From SZUA-36 sp963749115 (GTDB lineage Bacteria; Pseudomonadota; Gammaproteobacteria; Xanthomonadales; SZUA-36): 64,000 nucleotides of DNA. A program made the translations under genes and the position numbers. The notes beneath the pieces are model-generated. The model saw only the letters and a list, made by a program, of their open reading frames with translations. It had not been told where the DNA came from and searched no databases. The stretch spans positions 124,001 to 188,000 of the forward strand of contig CAVVLP010000002.1 of assembly GCA_963749115.1 (NCBI GenBank), read 5' to 3'. The number at the start of each line of letters is the position of its first letter. Within the stretch, counting starts at the first letter, position 1. Below, in pieces: positions 1 through 8,618 of this stretch.

Positions 1-729
1 GCCGGTGATTCCTCCTGCAAGGTCAGAGCACAGGAAGGCTGCCGCGTTGCCCACGTCTTCTATGGTGACAGTGCGTCTCATGGGGGCAGTTCCCTTTACA
101 TGATCAAGCATCTTTCTGAACTGTGAAATACCGGCAGCCGCCAGTGTCTTGATCGGCCCGGCTGAAATTGCGTTGACCCGGTGTCCTTCAGGACCAAGGC
201 TCTGCGCCATATAGCGCGTGTTTGCCTCCAGGCTGGCCTTGGCGAGGCCCATGACGTTATAACTCGGCATAGCCCTTACAGAGCCCATGTAGGTCAGGGT
301 TAACAATGCACCATTGCGCCCACTCATCATGCTGCGACCGGCCTGGGCCAGTGCAACGAAGCTATACGAACTGATGTCATGGGCAATTTGGAAACCTTCG
401 CGGGTTACCGCATCCATGTAATCGCCGACCAATTGCTCACGTGGCGCGAAACCGACGGCATGGACAAGGATGTCATAGTAATCCCAGTGCTTGCGGAGTT
501 CGGTGAAGGCACCTTCGATCTGTTCATCATATGCCACATCGCAGGGAATAATGATGTTTGAATCACAGGCTTCGGCAACCTGTTCAACACGTGATTTGAG
601 TTTTTCAGTCTGATAGGTGAAAGCCAGTTCGGCACCTTCACGATGCATGGCCTCGGCAATACCCCAGGCAATTGAACGTTTACTGGCGACACCGACGATC
701 AGCGCGCGTTTTCCTTGCAGAAATCCCAT
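1..729 (-). CDS. fabI: enoyl-ACP reductase FabI (partial, C-terminus beyond window)
   Basis: NADH-dependent enoyl-[acyl-carrier-protein] reductase, the last reduction of each fatty acid elongation cycle, cytosolic. The frame stays open for 243 codons from the ATG at 729 down to base 1, so roughly 20 C-terminal residues of the usual ~262 are missing. The Rossmann start (ALIVGVASKRSIAWGIA, about residues 9-25) is typical of FabI rather than of other short-chain reductases, and the catalytic Tyr-x6-Lys pair is visible as Y157 and K164 in SYNVMGLAK, with Y147 upstream. An AGGAGAG ribosome binding site lies just before the ATG. It is followed downstream on the minus strand by other genes outside the window. 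Family assignment is firm. Confidence 0.95.
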   Translation of the reverse strand, partial: MGFLQGKRALIVGVASKRSIAWGIAEAMHREGAELAFTYQTEKLKSRVEQVAEACDSNIIIPCDVAYDEQIEGAFTELRKHWDYYDILVHAVGFAPREQLVGDYMDAVTREGFQIAHDISSYSFVALAQAGRSMMSGRNGALLTLTYMGSVRAMPSYNVMGLAKASLEANTRYMAQSLGPEGHRVNAISAGPIKTLAAAGISQFRKMLDHVKGTAPMRRTVTIEDVGNAAAFLCSDLAGGITG

Positions 730-800
730 GGATGTTTCTCTCCTGATGAATAGATTTTATTAGAGGAATGGCAGGTTAACAGCAGATTTCCTTTTTAGCA

Positions 801-819
801 AAACGCTGTCTCAGCGTTT
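801..819 (-). terminator. possible terminator hairpin overlapping the pyrC stop
   Basis: A perfect 8-bp inverted repeat (AAACGCTG/CAGCGTTT, 3-nt loop) spans the stop codon of the dihydroorotase gene. On the minus strand it is followed by a weak T-rich run (TTGCTAAAAAGG), so termination would be inefficient. Overlap with the stop codon makes the role uncertain. Confidence 0.35.
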
Positions 820-2160
820 CGCGTGATTGAACTGCAAGCGTTGGGCGGCACCGTGCTCAATTACCTGCGTACCATCGAAGGCAAGTGCGCCATTGACCCA
901 CACTGCATCGATACTGCTTCGGAAACTACGGCCTTCAAAAGGGGACCAACCACAGCGTGACAATACACGCTCACGGGTCACATCTGTCGTACCACCCATA
1001 TCCACTAAAACCAGGTCTGCATGATAACCCTCACGGATAAAACCACGTTCCACGACACTGAAACGTCTGGCCGGATTGTGGGTGATGCCACGCACGACCG
1101 TGTGTAAATCAAGCTTGCCATCGTGTACAAGTTCCAGCGTGGCTACCAACACATCCTGTACCAGGGGCAGACCGGAAGGTGCGGTCAGGTAGTTGTCCTC
1201 GGCCTTTTCTGCCGAGGTATGTGGCGCATGGTCGGTCGCGATGATATCCAGCCGGCCATCACTGATTGCCGCAATCAGGGCAGCCTGGTCTGCCGCGCTT
1301 TTAATCGCAGGATTACACTTGATCAGGTTGCCGTATTGCCCGTATTGCGAGTCGTCAAAATGCAGGAAATGGACACAGGCCTCGGCGGTAATGTTTTTAC
1401 CGGTTACAGGTCCCGGTTCGAACAGGTCCAGCTCCCGTGCGGTGGAAATATGTAGTACGTGCAACTGGGCCTGGTATTTGTTCGCCAAGGCGACAGCCAG
1501 TTCACTGGATGCCAGGCAGGCTTCGGCACTGCGAATATTGGCATGTTCGGTTACCGGAATGTTTTTTCCATATTTTTCCGCAGCTTGCTTGATGTTGGCC
1601 ATGATCATCGGCGTCGATTCACAATGGGTAGCAATTAGTACCGGAGAATCGCGGAAGATCGCCGCCAGGGTTGATTCGTCATCAACCAGCATGTTGCCGG
1701 TGGATGCACCCATAAATACCTTCACACCACAGGTCGTTGACGGATCTATCGCCCTGATGTTTTCGATATTGTCATTGGTCGCGCCGAAATAGAATGCGTA
1801 GTTGGCGGCTGATGTTTCAGCAGCACGGGCGTACTTCCATTCCAATTGCTCCACATTGGTGGTGGGTGGTTTTGAATTGGGCATTTCCATGTAACTGGTC
1901 ACACCACCGGCGATGGCGGCACGTGATTCAGAATAGAAATCGCCCTTGTGGGTCAGACCCGGTTCACGGAAATGCACCTGGTCATCGATCATGCCCGGCA
2001 ACAGGTGACGGCCATTGGCATCAACGACATCAGCACCAGCAGGCGCTTGCAGATCTTTTGCGATTTTTTCGATCCGGCCGTTTTTCAACAGGACATCGGA
2101 TTCGGTTACCTGGCCTTCGTTGACCAATCGGGCATTGCGGATGACGGTGGATTTGTTCAT
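811..2160 (-). CDS. pyrC: dihydroorotase
   Basis: Amidohydrolase-family dihydroorotase, 449 residues, third step of pyrimidine synthesis (carbamoyl-aspartate to dihydroorotate). Visible marks are the first metal-binding strand MIDDQVHFREPG (residues 57-68), the probable carboxylated lysine K147 in GVKVFMGAS, and the late IATDHAPHT segment that carries the catalytic aspartate and substrate-binding residues. The usual HxH of the first strand reads Q61-V-H63, so one metal ligand is replaced; I recall DDQVHFREPG as a variant found in part of the COG0044 family, so this is probably a subfamily trait and not damage. A hydantoinase or allantoinase is less likely because of the REPG and DHAPH motifs. 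Start chosen at the ATG at 2160; no strong ribosome binding site is seen. Confidence 0.9.
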   Translation of the reverse strand: MNKSTVIRNARLVNEGQVTESDVLLKNGRIEKIAKDLQAPAGADVVDANGRHLLPGMIDDQVHFREPGLTHKGDFYSESRAAIAGGVTSYMEMPNSKPPTTNVEQLEWKYARAAETSAANYAFYFGATNDNIENIRAIDPSTTCGVKVFMGASTGNMLVDDESTLAAIFRDSPVLIATHCESTPMIMANIKQAAEKYGKNIPVTEHANIRSAEACLASSELAVALANKYQAQLHVLHISTARELDLFEPGPVTGKNITAEACVHFLHFDDSQYGQYGNLIKCNPAIKSAADQAALIAAISDGRLDIIATDHAPHTSAEKAEDNYLTAPSGLPLVQDVLVATLELVHDGKLDLHTVVRGITHNPARRFSVVERGFIREGYHADLVLVDMGGTTDVTRERVLSRCGWSPFEGRSFRSSIDAVWVNGALAFDGTQVIEHGAAQRLQFNHAKR

Positions 2161-2380
2161 TGGTTTCGCTATTTGATGTTGGGTGGATTTCTTACTGAAT
2201 ATTGTAGCCTATTTCAAACTTTGTACTTCGCTATTACGAAGTATGCCGTTTCACAGCAAACGGATTCTTCCAAAACACTATCAATACTCACAATAGGCAC
2301 CGTCATACCACTGTTTTCCCACTTAGTTCACTGCTCAAGTAAGTTTTCCGAGTTTCCGGCTTCGCTTTCACAGGGGTGCG

Positions 2381-2525
2381 CTGGGGCGGGTAGTTCGTAC
2401 CAGGACTCACTCAAGCACATCCTGTGTCGTTCGATACTCGGCTTTAGCCCAGGCCACCCTCTCGACCGGTTCCCGGTCTCACCTTGCCTGCCTCGTACGG
2501 TCCTGGAACTAACTACCCGCCCCAG
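2381..2525. repeat. large hairpin repeat, copy A (with 39-nt core)
   Basis: Inverted repeat of 26 bases per arm (2381-2406 against 2500-2525) with 24 of 26 positions pairing. The loop contains a 39-nt core (2448-2486, including CCACCCTCTCGACCGGTTCC) that is identical at 46834-46872, over 44 kb away. The arms of the two copies differ completely in sequence but both fold, which is what selection or copying for hairpin shape would give. A non-coding mobile repeat (REP- or MITE-like) is the best description; no transposase lies near. Confidence 0.8.
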
Positions 2526-2580
2526 CTTAAGCAGCAAACGAAGTGCCTCCGTCAGAAACCACTGGCTTATGATTGCGCAC

Positions 2581-2699
2581 GTAGCAGAGGGTGTGCGGTA
2601 CCTTACTTCAGGACCTTGAGCGACATGGATGTCGCGACAGAGCCTACAGGACGTACTTGTGGCGTGTCCTGAAGTAAGGTACCGCGCGACCTCTGCTAC
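2581..2699. repeat. large hairpin repeat, copy B (core-less)
   Basis: 34-base arms (2581-2614 and 2666-2699) end in a shared 20-base block GCGGTACCTTACTTCAGGAC and its complement, with about four mismatches further out. The tip contains a perfect GCGACAT-GG-ATGTCGC palindrome at 2620-2635. Read in reverse complement this copy matches the repeat at 46760-46921 along most of its length, except that the 39-nt core present there is absent at the hairpin tip. Confidence 0.8.
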
Positions 2700-2851
2700 C
2701 CTGACGAAGCACCAGCAAGTTTCCAAAAGTGGACAACATCCAGCAAAAGACCTTCTCTCGAGGATGGAGATTCAGATTAAGAGGGATAGCAGTGTTATCG
2801 TCCCCGCTTTCGTTGGAATGATACTGCAAAGAAAACTGATTTCCTTTCTAC

Positions 2852-3857
2852 TTAACAGATCCGGGGCAGGGGGTCGTCCTCGAGTTCTTCGAGGAATCGT
2901 TCACCACCGAGAGAGGTTTGTAATATCACCTGTGAAAGACCGCTATCAACATTACCGATGATGGCAGCATCTTTGCCATCGGGTAATGACCGCCATTTTG
3001 CCAGCACCAGCGAAGCCTGGTCCGGGTCAACGATGGCGACGACCCTGCCTTCGCAGGCCAGGAACAGGGGGTCGTACCCCAGCATGTCACAGACCGACTG
3101 AACCGGATCGTTGATGGGTATGTCCGCCTGCTGGATGCGGATACCCATTTGGGTGGTGCGTACCAGTTCATGACAGACAGTTGCCAGCCCGCCACGTGTT
3201 GGATCACGCATAAATCGAAGCCCGTCAATTCCCGTGAGCGCCTGTTGTCAGGGGTAAAACGCTTGCAGAATCGGATTTAAGGTCACCACGTAAACCAAAC
3301 TGTTCGCGGGCCAGTAGCACCGAGATGCCATGGTCGCCAACTGAACCACTCACCAGTATTGCATCACCATCACGAATCTGGTCCAGGCCAAGCTTGAAGC
3401 CCGGGTTCCTGATTCCGATACCGGTTGTGGCGAGGTACAGACCGCCACCTTCACCTCTTCTCAACACCTTGGTGTCACCCGCCACAACTTTAACACCGGC
3501 CTGGCTGGCGGCTTTTGCAAGACTGATGATGATGCGTTCCAATTGTAAAATCTCCAGTCCTTCTTCGATGAACGCATTCAGGGCCAGGTACTTTGGAGTG
3601 GCTCCTGCAACGGCAAGGTCATTAACGGTGCCATGCACGGCCAGTGAGCCTATGTCGCCGCCCGGGAACTCGAGAGGCTGCACGGTAAAACCATCGGTGG
3701 TAAAAATCACATCGCGGGATTCCAGCAACAGGCTGGCTGCATCAACCCGGACATCGAGCCGGTCGTTTGCCAGGTGCCTGGCAAATATCTCTTCGATAAG
3801 CTCGCGCATGTAACGGCCACCATTGCCATGTGCCAGTGTGATATGTGTGTCTTGCAT
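2852..3857 (-). CDS. hypE: hydrogenase maturation factor HypE (one frame break)
   Basis: HypE dehydrates the thiocarbamoyl group that HypF places on its C-terminal cysteine, giving the cyanide ligand for the [NiFe] centre. The N-terminal 205 or so residues (starting MQDTHITLAHGNGG) carry the AIR-synthase-like ATP-binding fold. The C-terminal part contains MRDPTRGGLATV and ends in PLPRIC, the conserved terminal Pro-Arg-Ile-Cys with the acceptor cysteine. The frame breaks at about 3241-3250: removing one base in the ACAACAGG stretch restores LTGIDGLRFMRDPTRGG. Length is 1006 nt, one more than a multiple of three, so an inserted base fits. It starts 5 nt after the hypF stop and is the last gene of the hyp operon. 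I regard the gene as functional and the break as a likely sequence error. Confidence 0.88.
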
Positions 3858-3862
3858 AGTTC

Positions 3863-6153
3863 TTATCTTCTGTTGTAGCCGTATTCGACAATTTGCCCGA
3901 AACTGATAGCGGCGTCATTGACCGGCATAGTTAAGGGTAGTGTTACTTCAAAACCATTTTTGTTTAACAGTTCGATGCATTTTTCAGTTAACACGCGATT
4001 CTGGAAAACACCACCGGCCAGGCCAACCCTGTTTATGGCGGTGTCCACGCGTATCAATTTTGCCTGTTGCAACAGCGAATCAGCCATTGATAAGTGAAAA
4101 TGTGCTGCACGTTCTGTAACCGGGTCTGACTCGTTCATCAGCATGGGTATCAATGGTGCCCAGTCTACACTGTACACATCATCGATCTTTGAAATTCCCA
4201 ACGCGGTTGGCCGGCAGTTTTCAAAGTTGCCATGTTTTGCTGCCAACGCTTCCAGCTGCATGGGTCCCTGACCCTCGAAACTGGCCAGCGTGCAGACACC
4301 GCAAAGTGCCGATGCGGCATCGAATAAGCGTCCGGCAGCGGTGGTGAATGGTGCATTTTTTCCCTGCTGCCAGAAGCTGAAAAGTAATGGATCAGAAGCC
4401 TCGTCCAACGGGCAGTCCTGCCCGGATTCCCAACAAAGCGCTGCCGCGCTTCGCCACGGTTCACGTCCGGCACGCTCACCGCCAGGTAATTTGAAAGGCC
4501 GGAATGCTTGCGACACGTCGCCATCGCCGTGGTTTGCCCGCCAATGCCTCTCCACCCCAAAGTGTGCCATCCGGTCCGAGCCCGACGCCATCCCAGGTAA
4601 ATACAAGCATGTCATCCAAAGCGCTATTGTTTAACATTGCTTCGGCATAGACAGCCGACGCGTGTGCGTGGTGGTGGTAAACATCCGAGACCGGCAAACT
4701 TTGCCGTTGTGCCCAGCGTGTTGACGTATAGCCTGGATGTGCATCGCAGACGATATGTTCCGCTTTAACCTGGTACAGCGCCTGAAGGTCGGAGATACAC
4801 TGCTCAAATGTCTGCAAACTGCGCAGGCTGTCCATTTCACCGATGTGCGGTGAAACCACAACGCGCTCACCCCATGCCAGTGCAATGCTGTTCTTCATTT
4901 GGGTACCAACGGCCAGCACGGTTTTGTCCAGCCTGAATGGCAGGTCGAGTTCAACCGGCGCAAGACCACGACCCTGGCGGATCGGCGCAGGCCTGGAGTT
5001 GATAACGCGGTATACCGGGTCATCCGCAGGTCTTACGATGGGCCGGTCATGATGCAGGAAAGCATTGGCCACGTGTGCCAGTCGTTGTTCGATGTCCTCG
5101 TTTTCAGTCAGTACAGGCTCACCACTGATATTGGCAGAACTTGCCACCAGGGGCGCTCCAAAATCGTTTAGCAGGGTATGATGGAGCGGGCTGTATGGCA
5201 ACATCGCGCCCACTTCATTCAGACCGGGTGCTATGCCATCAGACAGCTTGCTTACGGGCTGTTTCTGCACCAGGACGATAGGGCGGGCAGGTGATTTCAG
5301 TAGTTCTGTTTCGACATCATCCGCCAGCAGGTACTGCCTGAGAGTCGCAAGCTCATCACCCGGGGTCGCCGGAAACATGACTGCCAATGGCTTGTGCGGA
5401 CGCGGTTTGGTTCTGCGCAGTTGGTCGACAGCATCATCGTTGCAGGCATCACAGACCAGGTGATAGCCACCGATGCCCTTTATTGCCAGTACTTTCCCTG
5501 CAGCTCAGTGCTGCAAGAGCGGCACTCAATGCGCTTTCATTGCCCGCCTGTTTCACCTTGCCGGTTTCACTGTAGGTCAGTTCGGGTCCACATTCTGCGC
5601 ATGCGACCGGCTCGGCATGATAGCGCCGGTCAAGCGGGTTGGTGTATTCGGCATGGCAGGCTTCACAAAGAGGAAAACCGGACATGCTGGTATTGGGCCG
5701 GTCATATGGCAAGGCTTCGATCAGCGTATAACGTGGTCCGCATTGTGTACAGTTGATAAAAGGATAGCGGTAGCGGCGGTTGCCCGGATCATTCAATTCC
5801 CGCAGGCAATCGTCACAGGTGAACAGGTCCGCCGGCAGGTGTATATCTGCATCGGCATCAGCCTGGCTTGGAAGTATCAAAAACTCACCGGTGTCTGAAC
5901 AGGACGTTTCACAAATTGACTCAAGTACGGGCCGGGACAGGTCAGGTGCACTGTCGAGAAGCGTACTTGTAAACTCATCCAGGTTTTGCAGATCACCCTG
6001 AACATGCACTTCGACACGACCCGATGAATTTCGTGTCCACCCGTGCAGTTTATGTGTGTGCGCATGACGGTAGATGAAGGGTCTGAAGCCAACACCCTGG
6101 ACGATACCGCTCAGGATGATTTTCCTGGCTTGCTTTGACTTTGAAGCATTCAT
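3863..6153 (-). CDS. hypF: carbamoyltransferase HypF (two frame breaks)
   Basis: HypF uses carbamoyl phosphate and ATP to carbamoylate HypE for cyanide ligand synthesis. Domains in order: acylphosphatase-like (GIVQGVGFRPF near residue 15), two CxxC zinc fingers (CDDCLREL, then CTQCGPRY, CEACH and CAECGPE), a YrdC-like domain (SSANISGEP), and a Kae1-like C-terminal domain with VYHHHAH and DGTLWGGE. About 763 codons, the usual size. The frame breaks at about 5495-5515 (after ALAAL; the expected AGKVLAIKGIGGYHLV continues in another frame) and at about 4525-4540 (before GDGDVSQAFRPFKLPGG). Total length is two over a multiple of three, matching two single-base insertions. I place the start at the ATG at 6153, 16 nt after hypD; the upstream extension to 6258 lies inside hypD and is not family-like. 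Confidence 0.87.
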
Positions 6154-6169
6154 GAACAGTCGGGCATGG

Positions 6170-7300
6170 TCAGGACGCCTTGCTGTCCACCCGTTTCCTT
6201 TTTGCATCGGCGGTTTCACGCAAGCCACTGGCCCACCAGATTCGACAGGCCCCTTCATCCGATACCATGCACGGTCCTACCGGGTTGCGTGGCACACAGG
6301 CCTTGCCATACAGACGGCACTGGTTGGGGTATATCTTGCCAAGCACTACGCTTGCGCAGTCACAGCCCGGCGGCATTTCACCGGCCCGCTTGCGTGCCTC
6401 ACTGGCGTAGGCCGGGAAGTGCAGGTGTGCATCATGCTGCTTGTATTGGTTGGCCAGGACATAACCGGAATCGGCTATGTTGCCGACACCGCGCCAGTTG
6501 GCATCCCTGACATCAAATGCTGTTTGTAACTGTCTTCTGGCAGATGGGTTGCCGCCTTCCCTTACCAGTTCCGGGTAGCAGTTATCCAGGAAAAAACGCG
6601 CATCGATATGCTGGCGTATAACCGAGTACATGGCAGCCAGCAGGCTTTCTGTGTTAAAACCTGCAATGGCAGCCGGCATACCGTGCCGGTCTACCACGAA
6701 CTGCCACTCTTCAGGTCCCATCACGGTTGCCACATGACCGGGTGCGATCAATGCATCAAAACCGGCCTCGCCTGAATCCAGCAACATGGCCACGGCCGGC
6801 CAGGTCAGGCGTCCTGATAACAATACAAACAGGTTGTCCGGTACGCCTTCGACCAGCATCGCTGCGACCGGTGCGGCGGTTGTCTCAAAACCGGCGGCAA
6901 AGAAAACCACCGGCAATTCGGGATTTTCTTTTGCTACCTTTACCGCCTCGTTTGGAGAGGCAATCGGACGAATATCGGCGCCCTGTGCTTTTGCCTCGGC
7001 CAGTGTTCGCACCTGGCCCTTTTTAACATTCACCGGCACCCGTAGCATGTCACCGAAGGCGACCAGGATAATGTCTTCATTCAGGGCCAGTTGGATGGCC
7101 TCAAACACATCCTCTTCAGGACAGATACAGACCGGACAACCGGGACCGGGTATCAATTCGATATTCGCGGGCAGGGCGCTGCGCAGCCCGGCCATCGTGA
7201 TCGATCGCTCATGACCACCACAGACATTCATGATTTTGAGCTTGTGCCCAAGCGACAGTGAGCGAATACGATCAAGCCACTGGTTGGCAGTTAATGTCAT
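6170..7300 (-). CDS. hypD: hydrogenase iron-cyanide assembly protein HypD
   Basis: HypD is the [4Fe-4S] scaffold that, with HypC, assembles Fe(CN)2CO. The 376-residue length is typical. Conserved signatures are seen: MNVCGGHERSI near residue 25, the GPGCPVCICP cysteine motif near residue 54, a mid-protein FAAGFETTA, and a cysteine-rich C-terminal region (MPPGCDCASVVLGK, then YGKACVPRNPVGPCMVS). It begins 11 nt after hypB and is followed at 16 nt by hypF, so the genes are surely co-transcribed. The extreme C-terminus, rich in Lys and Arg, looks variable. No anomaly seen. Confidence 0.95.
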   Translation of the reverse strand: MTLTANQWLDRIRSLSLGHKLKIMNVCGGHERSITMAGLRSALPANIELIPGPGCPVCICPEEDVFEAIQLALNEDIILVAFGDMLRVPVNVKKGQVRTLAEAKAQGADIRPIASPNEAVKVAKENPELPVVFFAAGFETTAAPVAAMLVEGVPDNLFVLLSGRLTWPAVAMLLDSGEAGFDALIAPGHVATVMGPEEWQFVVDRHGMPAAIAGFNTESLLAAMYSVIRQHIDARFFLDNCYPELVREGGNPSARRQLQTAFDVRDANWRGVGNIADSGYVLANQYKQHDAHLHFPAYASEARKRAGEMPPGCDCASVVLGKIYPNQCRLYGKACVPRNPVGPCMVSDEGACRIWWASGLRETADAKRKRVDSKAS

Positions 7301-7311
7301 GGACGCTGCGG

Positions 7312-8139
7312 TCAGGAATGTTCTGATGCGTGATGTGGATCATGAACATGGTGATGGTGGTGCTTTTGCACTTGTGGAGCAGCCTTTATGGCAAGCCGGA
7401 CCTCATCGACCGATTCACGTAACCATTGCAACCAGGTTTCCAGACCCTCACCCGATTTGGCCGATGTATGTATCAACGGGGCCGGGCTGGCCAGGTTACG
7501 CAAATAGGTTTCGGCGCGTTCCGGGTTAAAATCATCCAGCACCGGTAACAGGTCGGCCTTGCTGAGCATGACCATGTCCGCAGTGCGAAACATCACCGGG
7601 TACTTCGCCGGCTTGTCATCGCCTTCCGGTATGGATAACAACACGATATTTTTATGTTGCCCGAGATCAAAGCTTGCGGGACAAACCAGGTTGCCGACAT
7701 TTTCGATGAAGACAATATCGAAACTTGAAAGGTCAAGTTGGTGGACGGCGTCGTGCACCATGTGTGCGTCCAGATGGCAGGCACTACCGGTCGTGATCTG
7801 GATCGCGGTCACGCCGTGGCTGCGAATGCGCTCGGCATCGTTTTCGGTTTCGAGATCGCCTTCAATCACTGCAATACGAAACTCATTACCCAGGGCCTTG
7901 ATGGTCGCTTCCAGCAATGATGTCTTGCCGGCACCCGGTGATGACATCAGGTTGATGGCAACCACCTCATGGGCGTTGAAATGTTCGCGGTTGTGCAAGG
8001 CGGTATGATCATTTTCGTGCAGCAGGTCATGCAACACGGTAATCGCTTCACGTCCACTATCGGTTTTTTCAAGTTTGCCGCCGGTTGAAATCAGGTGTTC
8101 GTTTCCCGGGGTTATATTGCATCCGCAAGTATCACACAT
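7312..8139 (-). CDS. hypB: hydrogenase nickel incorporation GTPase HypB
   Basis: SIMIBI-class GTPase that inserts nickel into the hydrogenase large subunit. I start it at the ATG at 8139 (MCDTCGC, the conserved N-terminal nickel-binding CxxCGC motif) because GGAG lies 6 nt upstream; a TTG at 8151 would add four residues. The P-loop SSPGAGKTS lies near residue 67, followed by switch and guanine-specificity segments (ENVGNLVCPA, LSKADLLP). The C-terminus is a histidine-rich tail (KHHHHHVHDPHH), which suggests nickel storage in addition to GTPase function. Usually hypA sits beside hypB; here hypC precedes it and no hypA is seen in the window. Confidence 0.95.
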   Translation of the reverse strand: MCDTCGCNITPGNEHLISTGGKLEKTDSGREAITVLHDLLHENDHTALHNREHFNAHEVVAINLMSSPGAGKTSLLEATIKALGNEFRIAVIEGDLETENDAERIRSHGVTAIQITTGSACHLDAHMVHDAVHQLDLSSFDIVFIENVGNLVCPASFDLGQHKNIVLLSIPEGDDKPAKYPVMFRTADMVMLSKADLLPVLDDFNPERAETYLRNLASPAPLIHTSAKSGEGLETWLQWLRESVDEVRLAIKAAPQVQKHHHHHVHDPHHASEHS

Positions 8140-8196
8140 CGTCAGCTCCAAAAATCATGGTCGTGTTTAACATAAGCAATTGCGTGCATCAGCTAC

Positions 8197-8421
8197 TTAC
8201 TCAGCGGCAAGCATTTGATCGTAGAGTTCCCACGCGGTTTGTGCTTCCTGCGGTGTGATCTTCTGAATCGCATAACCAACGTGCACAACGACGAAGTCAC
8301 TCACTTCCAGCGGTTCATCCTGCAGCATAAACAGGCTGACGTCGCGAAATACACCCTTGGCTTCGCAGTTTGCTACAAAGCCGTTGATCTCGCGAATCTG
8401 CATGGGTATTCCTAGGCACAT
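8197..8421 (-). CDS. hypC: hydrogenase maturation chaperone HypC
   Basis: Small (74 residues) HypC/HupF chaperone that carries the Fe(CN)2CO unit from HypD to the large subunit. The N-terminus MCLGIPMQI holds the essential Cys2, and the body VSDFVVVHVGYAIQKI matches the family OB-like barrel. GCAGGACAG upstream of the ATG may serve as the ribosome binding site. It is the first gene of the hyp operon and faces the hydrogenase operon across a 197-bp control region. Fully intact. Confidence 0.96.
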   Translation of the reverse strand: MCLGIPMQIREINGFVANCEAKGVFRDVSLFMLQDEPLEVSDFVVVHVGYAIQKITPQEAQTAWELYDQMLAAE

Positions 8422-8486
8422 ATAACTTCTGTCCTGCTAAAAACCAGATGATTAAGTTACCCTAATACATATGTCCGTGGCGACCC

Positions 8487-8500
8487 TTGATCTGAATCAA
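8487..8500. promoter_or_regulatory. FNR/ANR-type box on the hyp side
   Basis: TTGATCTGAATCAA is a perfect TTGAT-N4-ATCAA dyad, the consensus for FNR/ANR-class oxygen sensors. Its centre (8493.5) lies 72 bp upstream of the hypC ATG. A weak minus-strand -10 match (TAGGGT, complement of 8459-8464) would put the box near -41.5, the class II activation position. The identity of the binding protein is inferred. Confidence 0.65.
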
Positions 8501-8549
8501 CCTGGTGTCGAATCAGCATCAACCATATATTAGTATTCTTTAACATATA

Positions 8550-8563
8550 TTGATCTGCGTCAA
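8550..8563. promoter_or_regulatory. FNR/ANR-type box on the hydrogenase side
   Basis: TTGATCTGCGTCAA is a TTGAT-N4-GTCAA site, one step from the symmetric consensus and a common form of FNR/ANR site. Its centre is 8556.5. With the -10 at 8586-8591 and a start near 8598 the box falls at -41.5, exactly the class II activator spacing for the plus-strand hydrogenase operon. Confidence 0.65.
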
Positions 8564-8585
8564 TTTGCCGCACCTCCAGCTGACC

Positions 8586-8591
8586 TAATAT
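8586..8591 (+). promoter_or_regulatory. -10 element of the hydrogenase operon promoter
   Basis: TAATAT lies inside the palindrome CTAATATTAG (8585-8594), 22 nt after the second FNR-type box. No good -35 hexamer is present, as expected for an activator-dependent class II promoter where the box replaces it. The first start codon follows at 8619. Confidence 0.5.
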
Positions 8592-8618
8592 TAGCCTAGG
8601 GAAAAATGAGCGACAGGT

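Larger units (their letters stand above)
2161..2851. other. gene-free interval holding two hairpin repeats
   Basis: No credible gene is seen in these 691 bases. The left part has two small hairpins: TACTTCG/CGAAGTA at 2224-2243 and CCGTTT/AAACGG at about 2247-2263. The centre is occupied by two large inverted repeats listed separately (2381-2525 and 2581-2699). From 2715 to 2851 nothing recognisable is seen. The short open frames that cross the hairpins exist on both strands and simply reflect the palindromes. Confidence 0.7.

Noticed and set aside
2328..2726. Protein-coding gene across the hairpin repeats
   Set aside because: The open frames exist on both strands because of the palindromes, and the peptides show no family features; the related interval at 46459-46911 behaves the same way.
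2852..6153. hypE and hypF as decayed pseudogenes
   Set aside because: All catalytic motifs persist on both sides of each break, the breaks are single-base and of the same sign as those in essential genes, and hypC, hypB and hypD are intact.
8585..8600. CTAATATTAG and CCTAGG palindromes as separate operators
   Set aside because: The first is explained by the -10 element and the second is too short to call.
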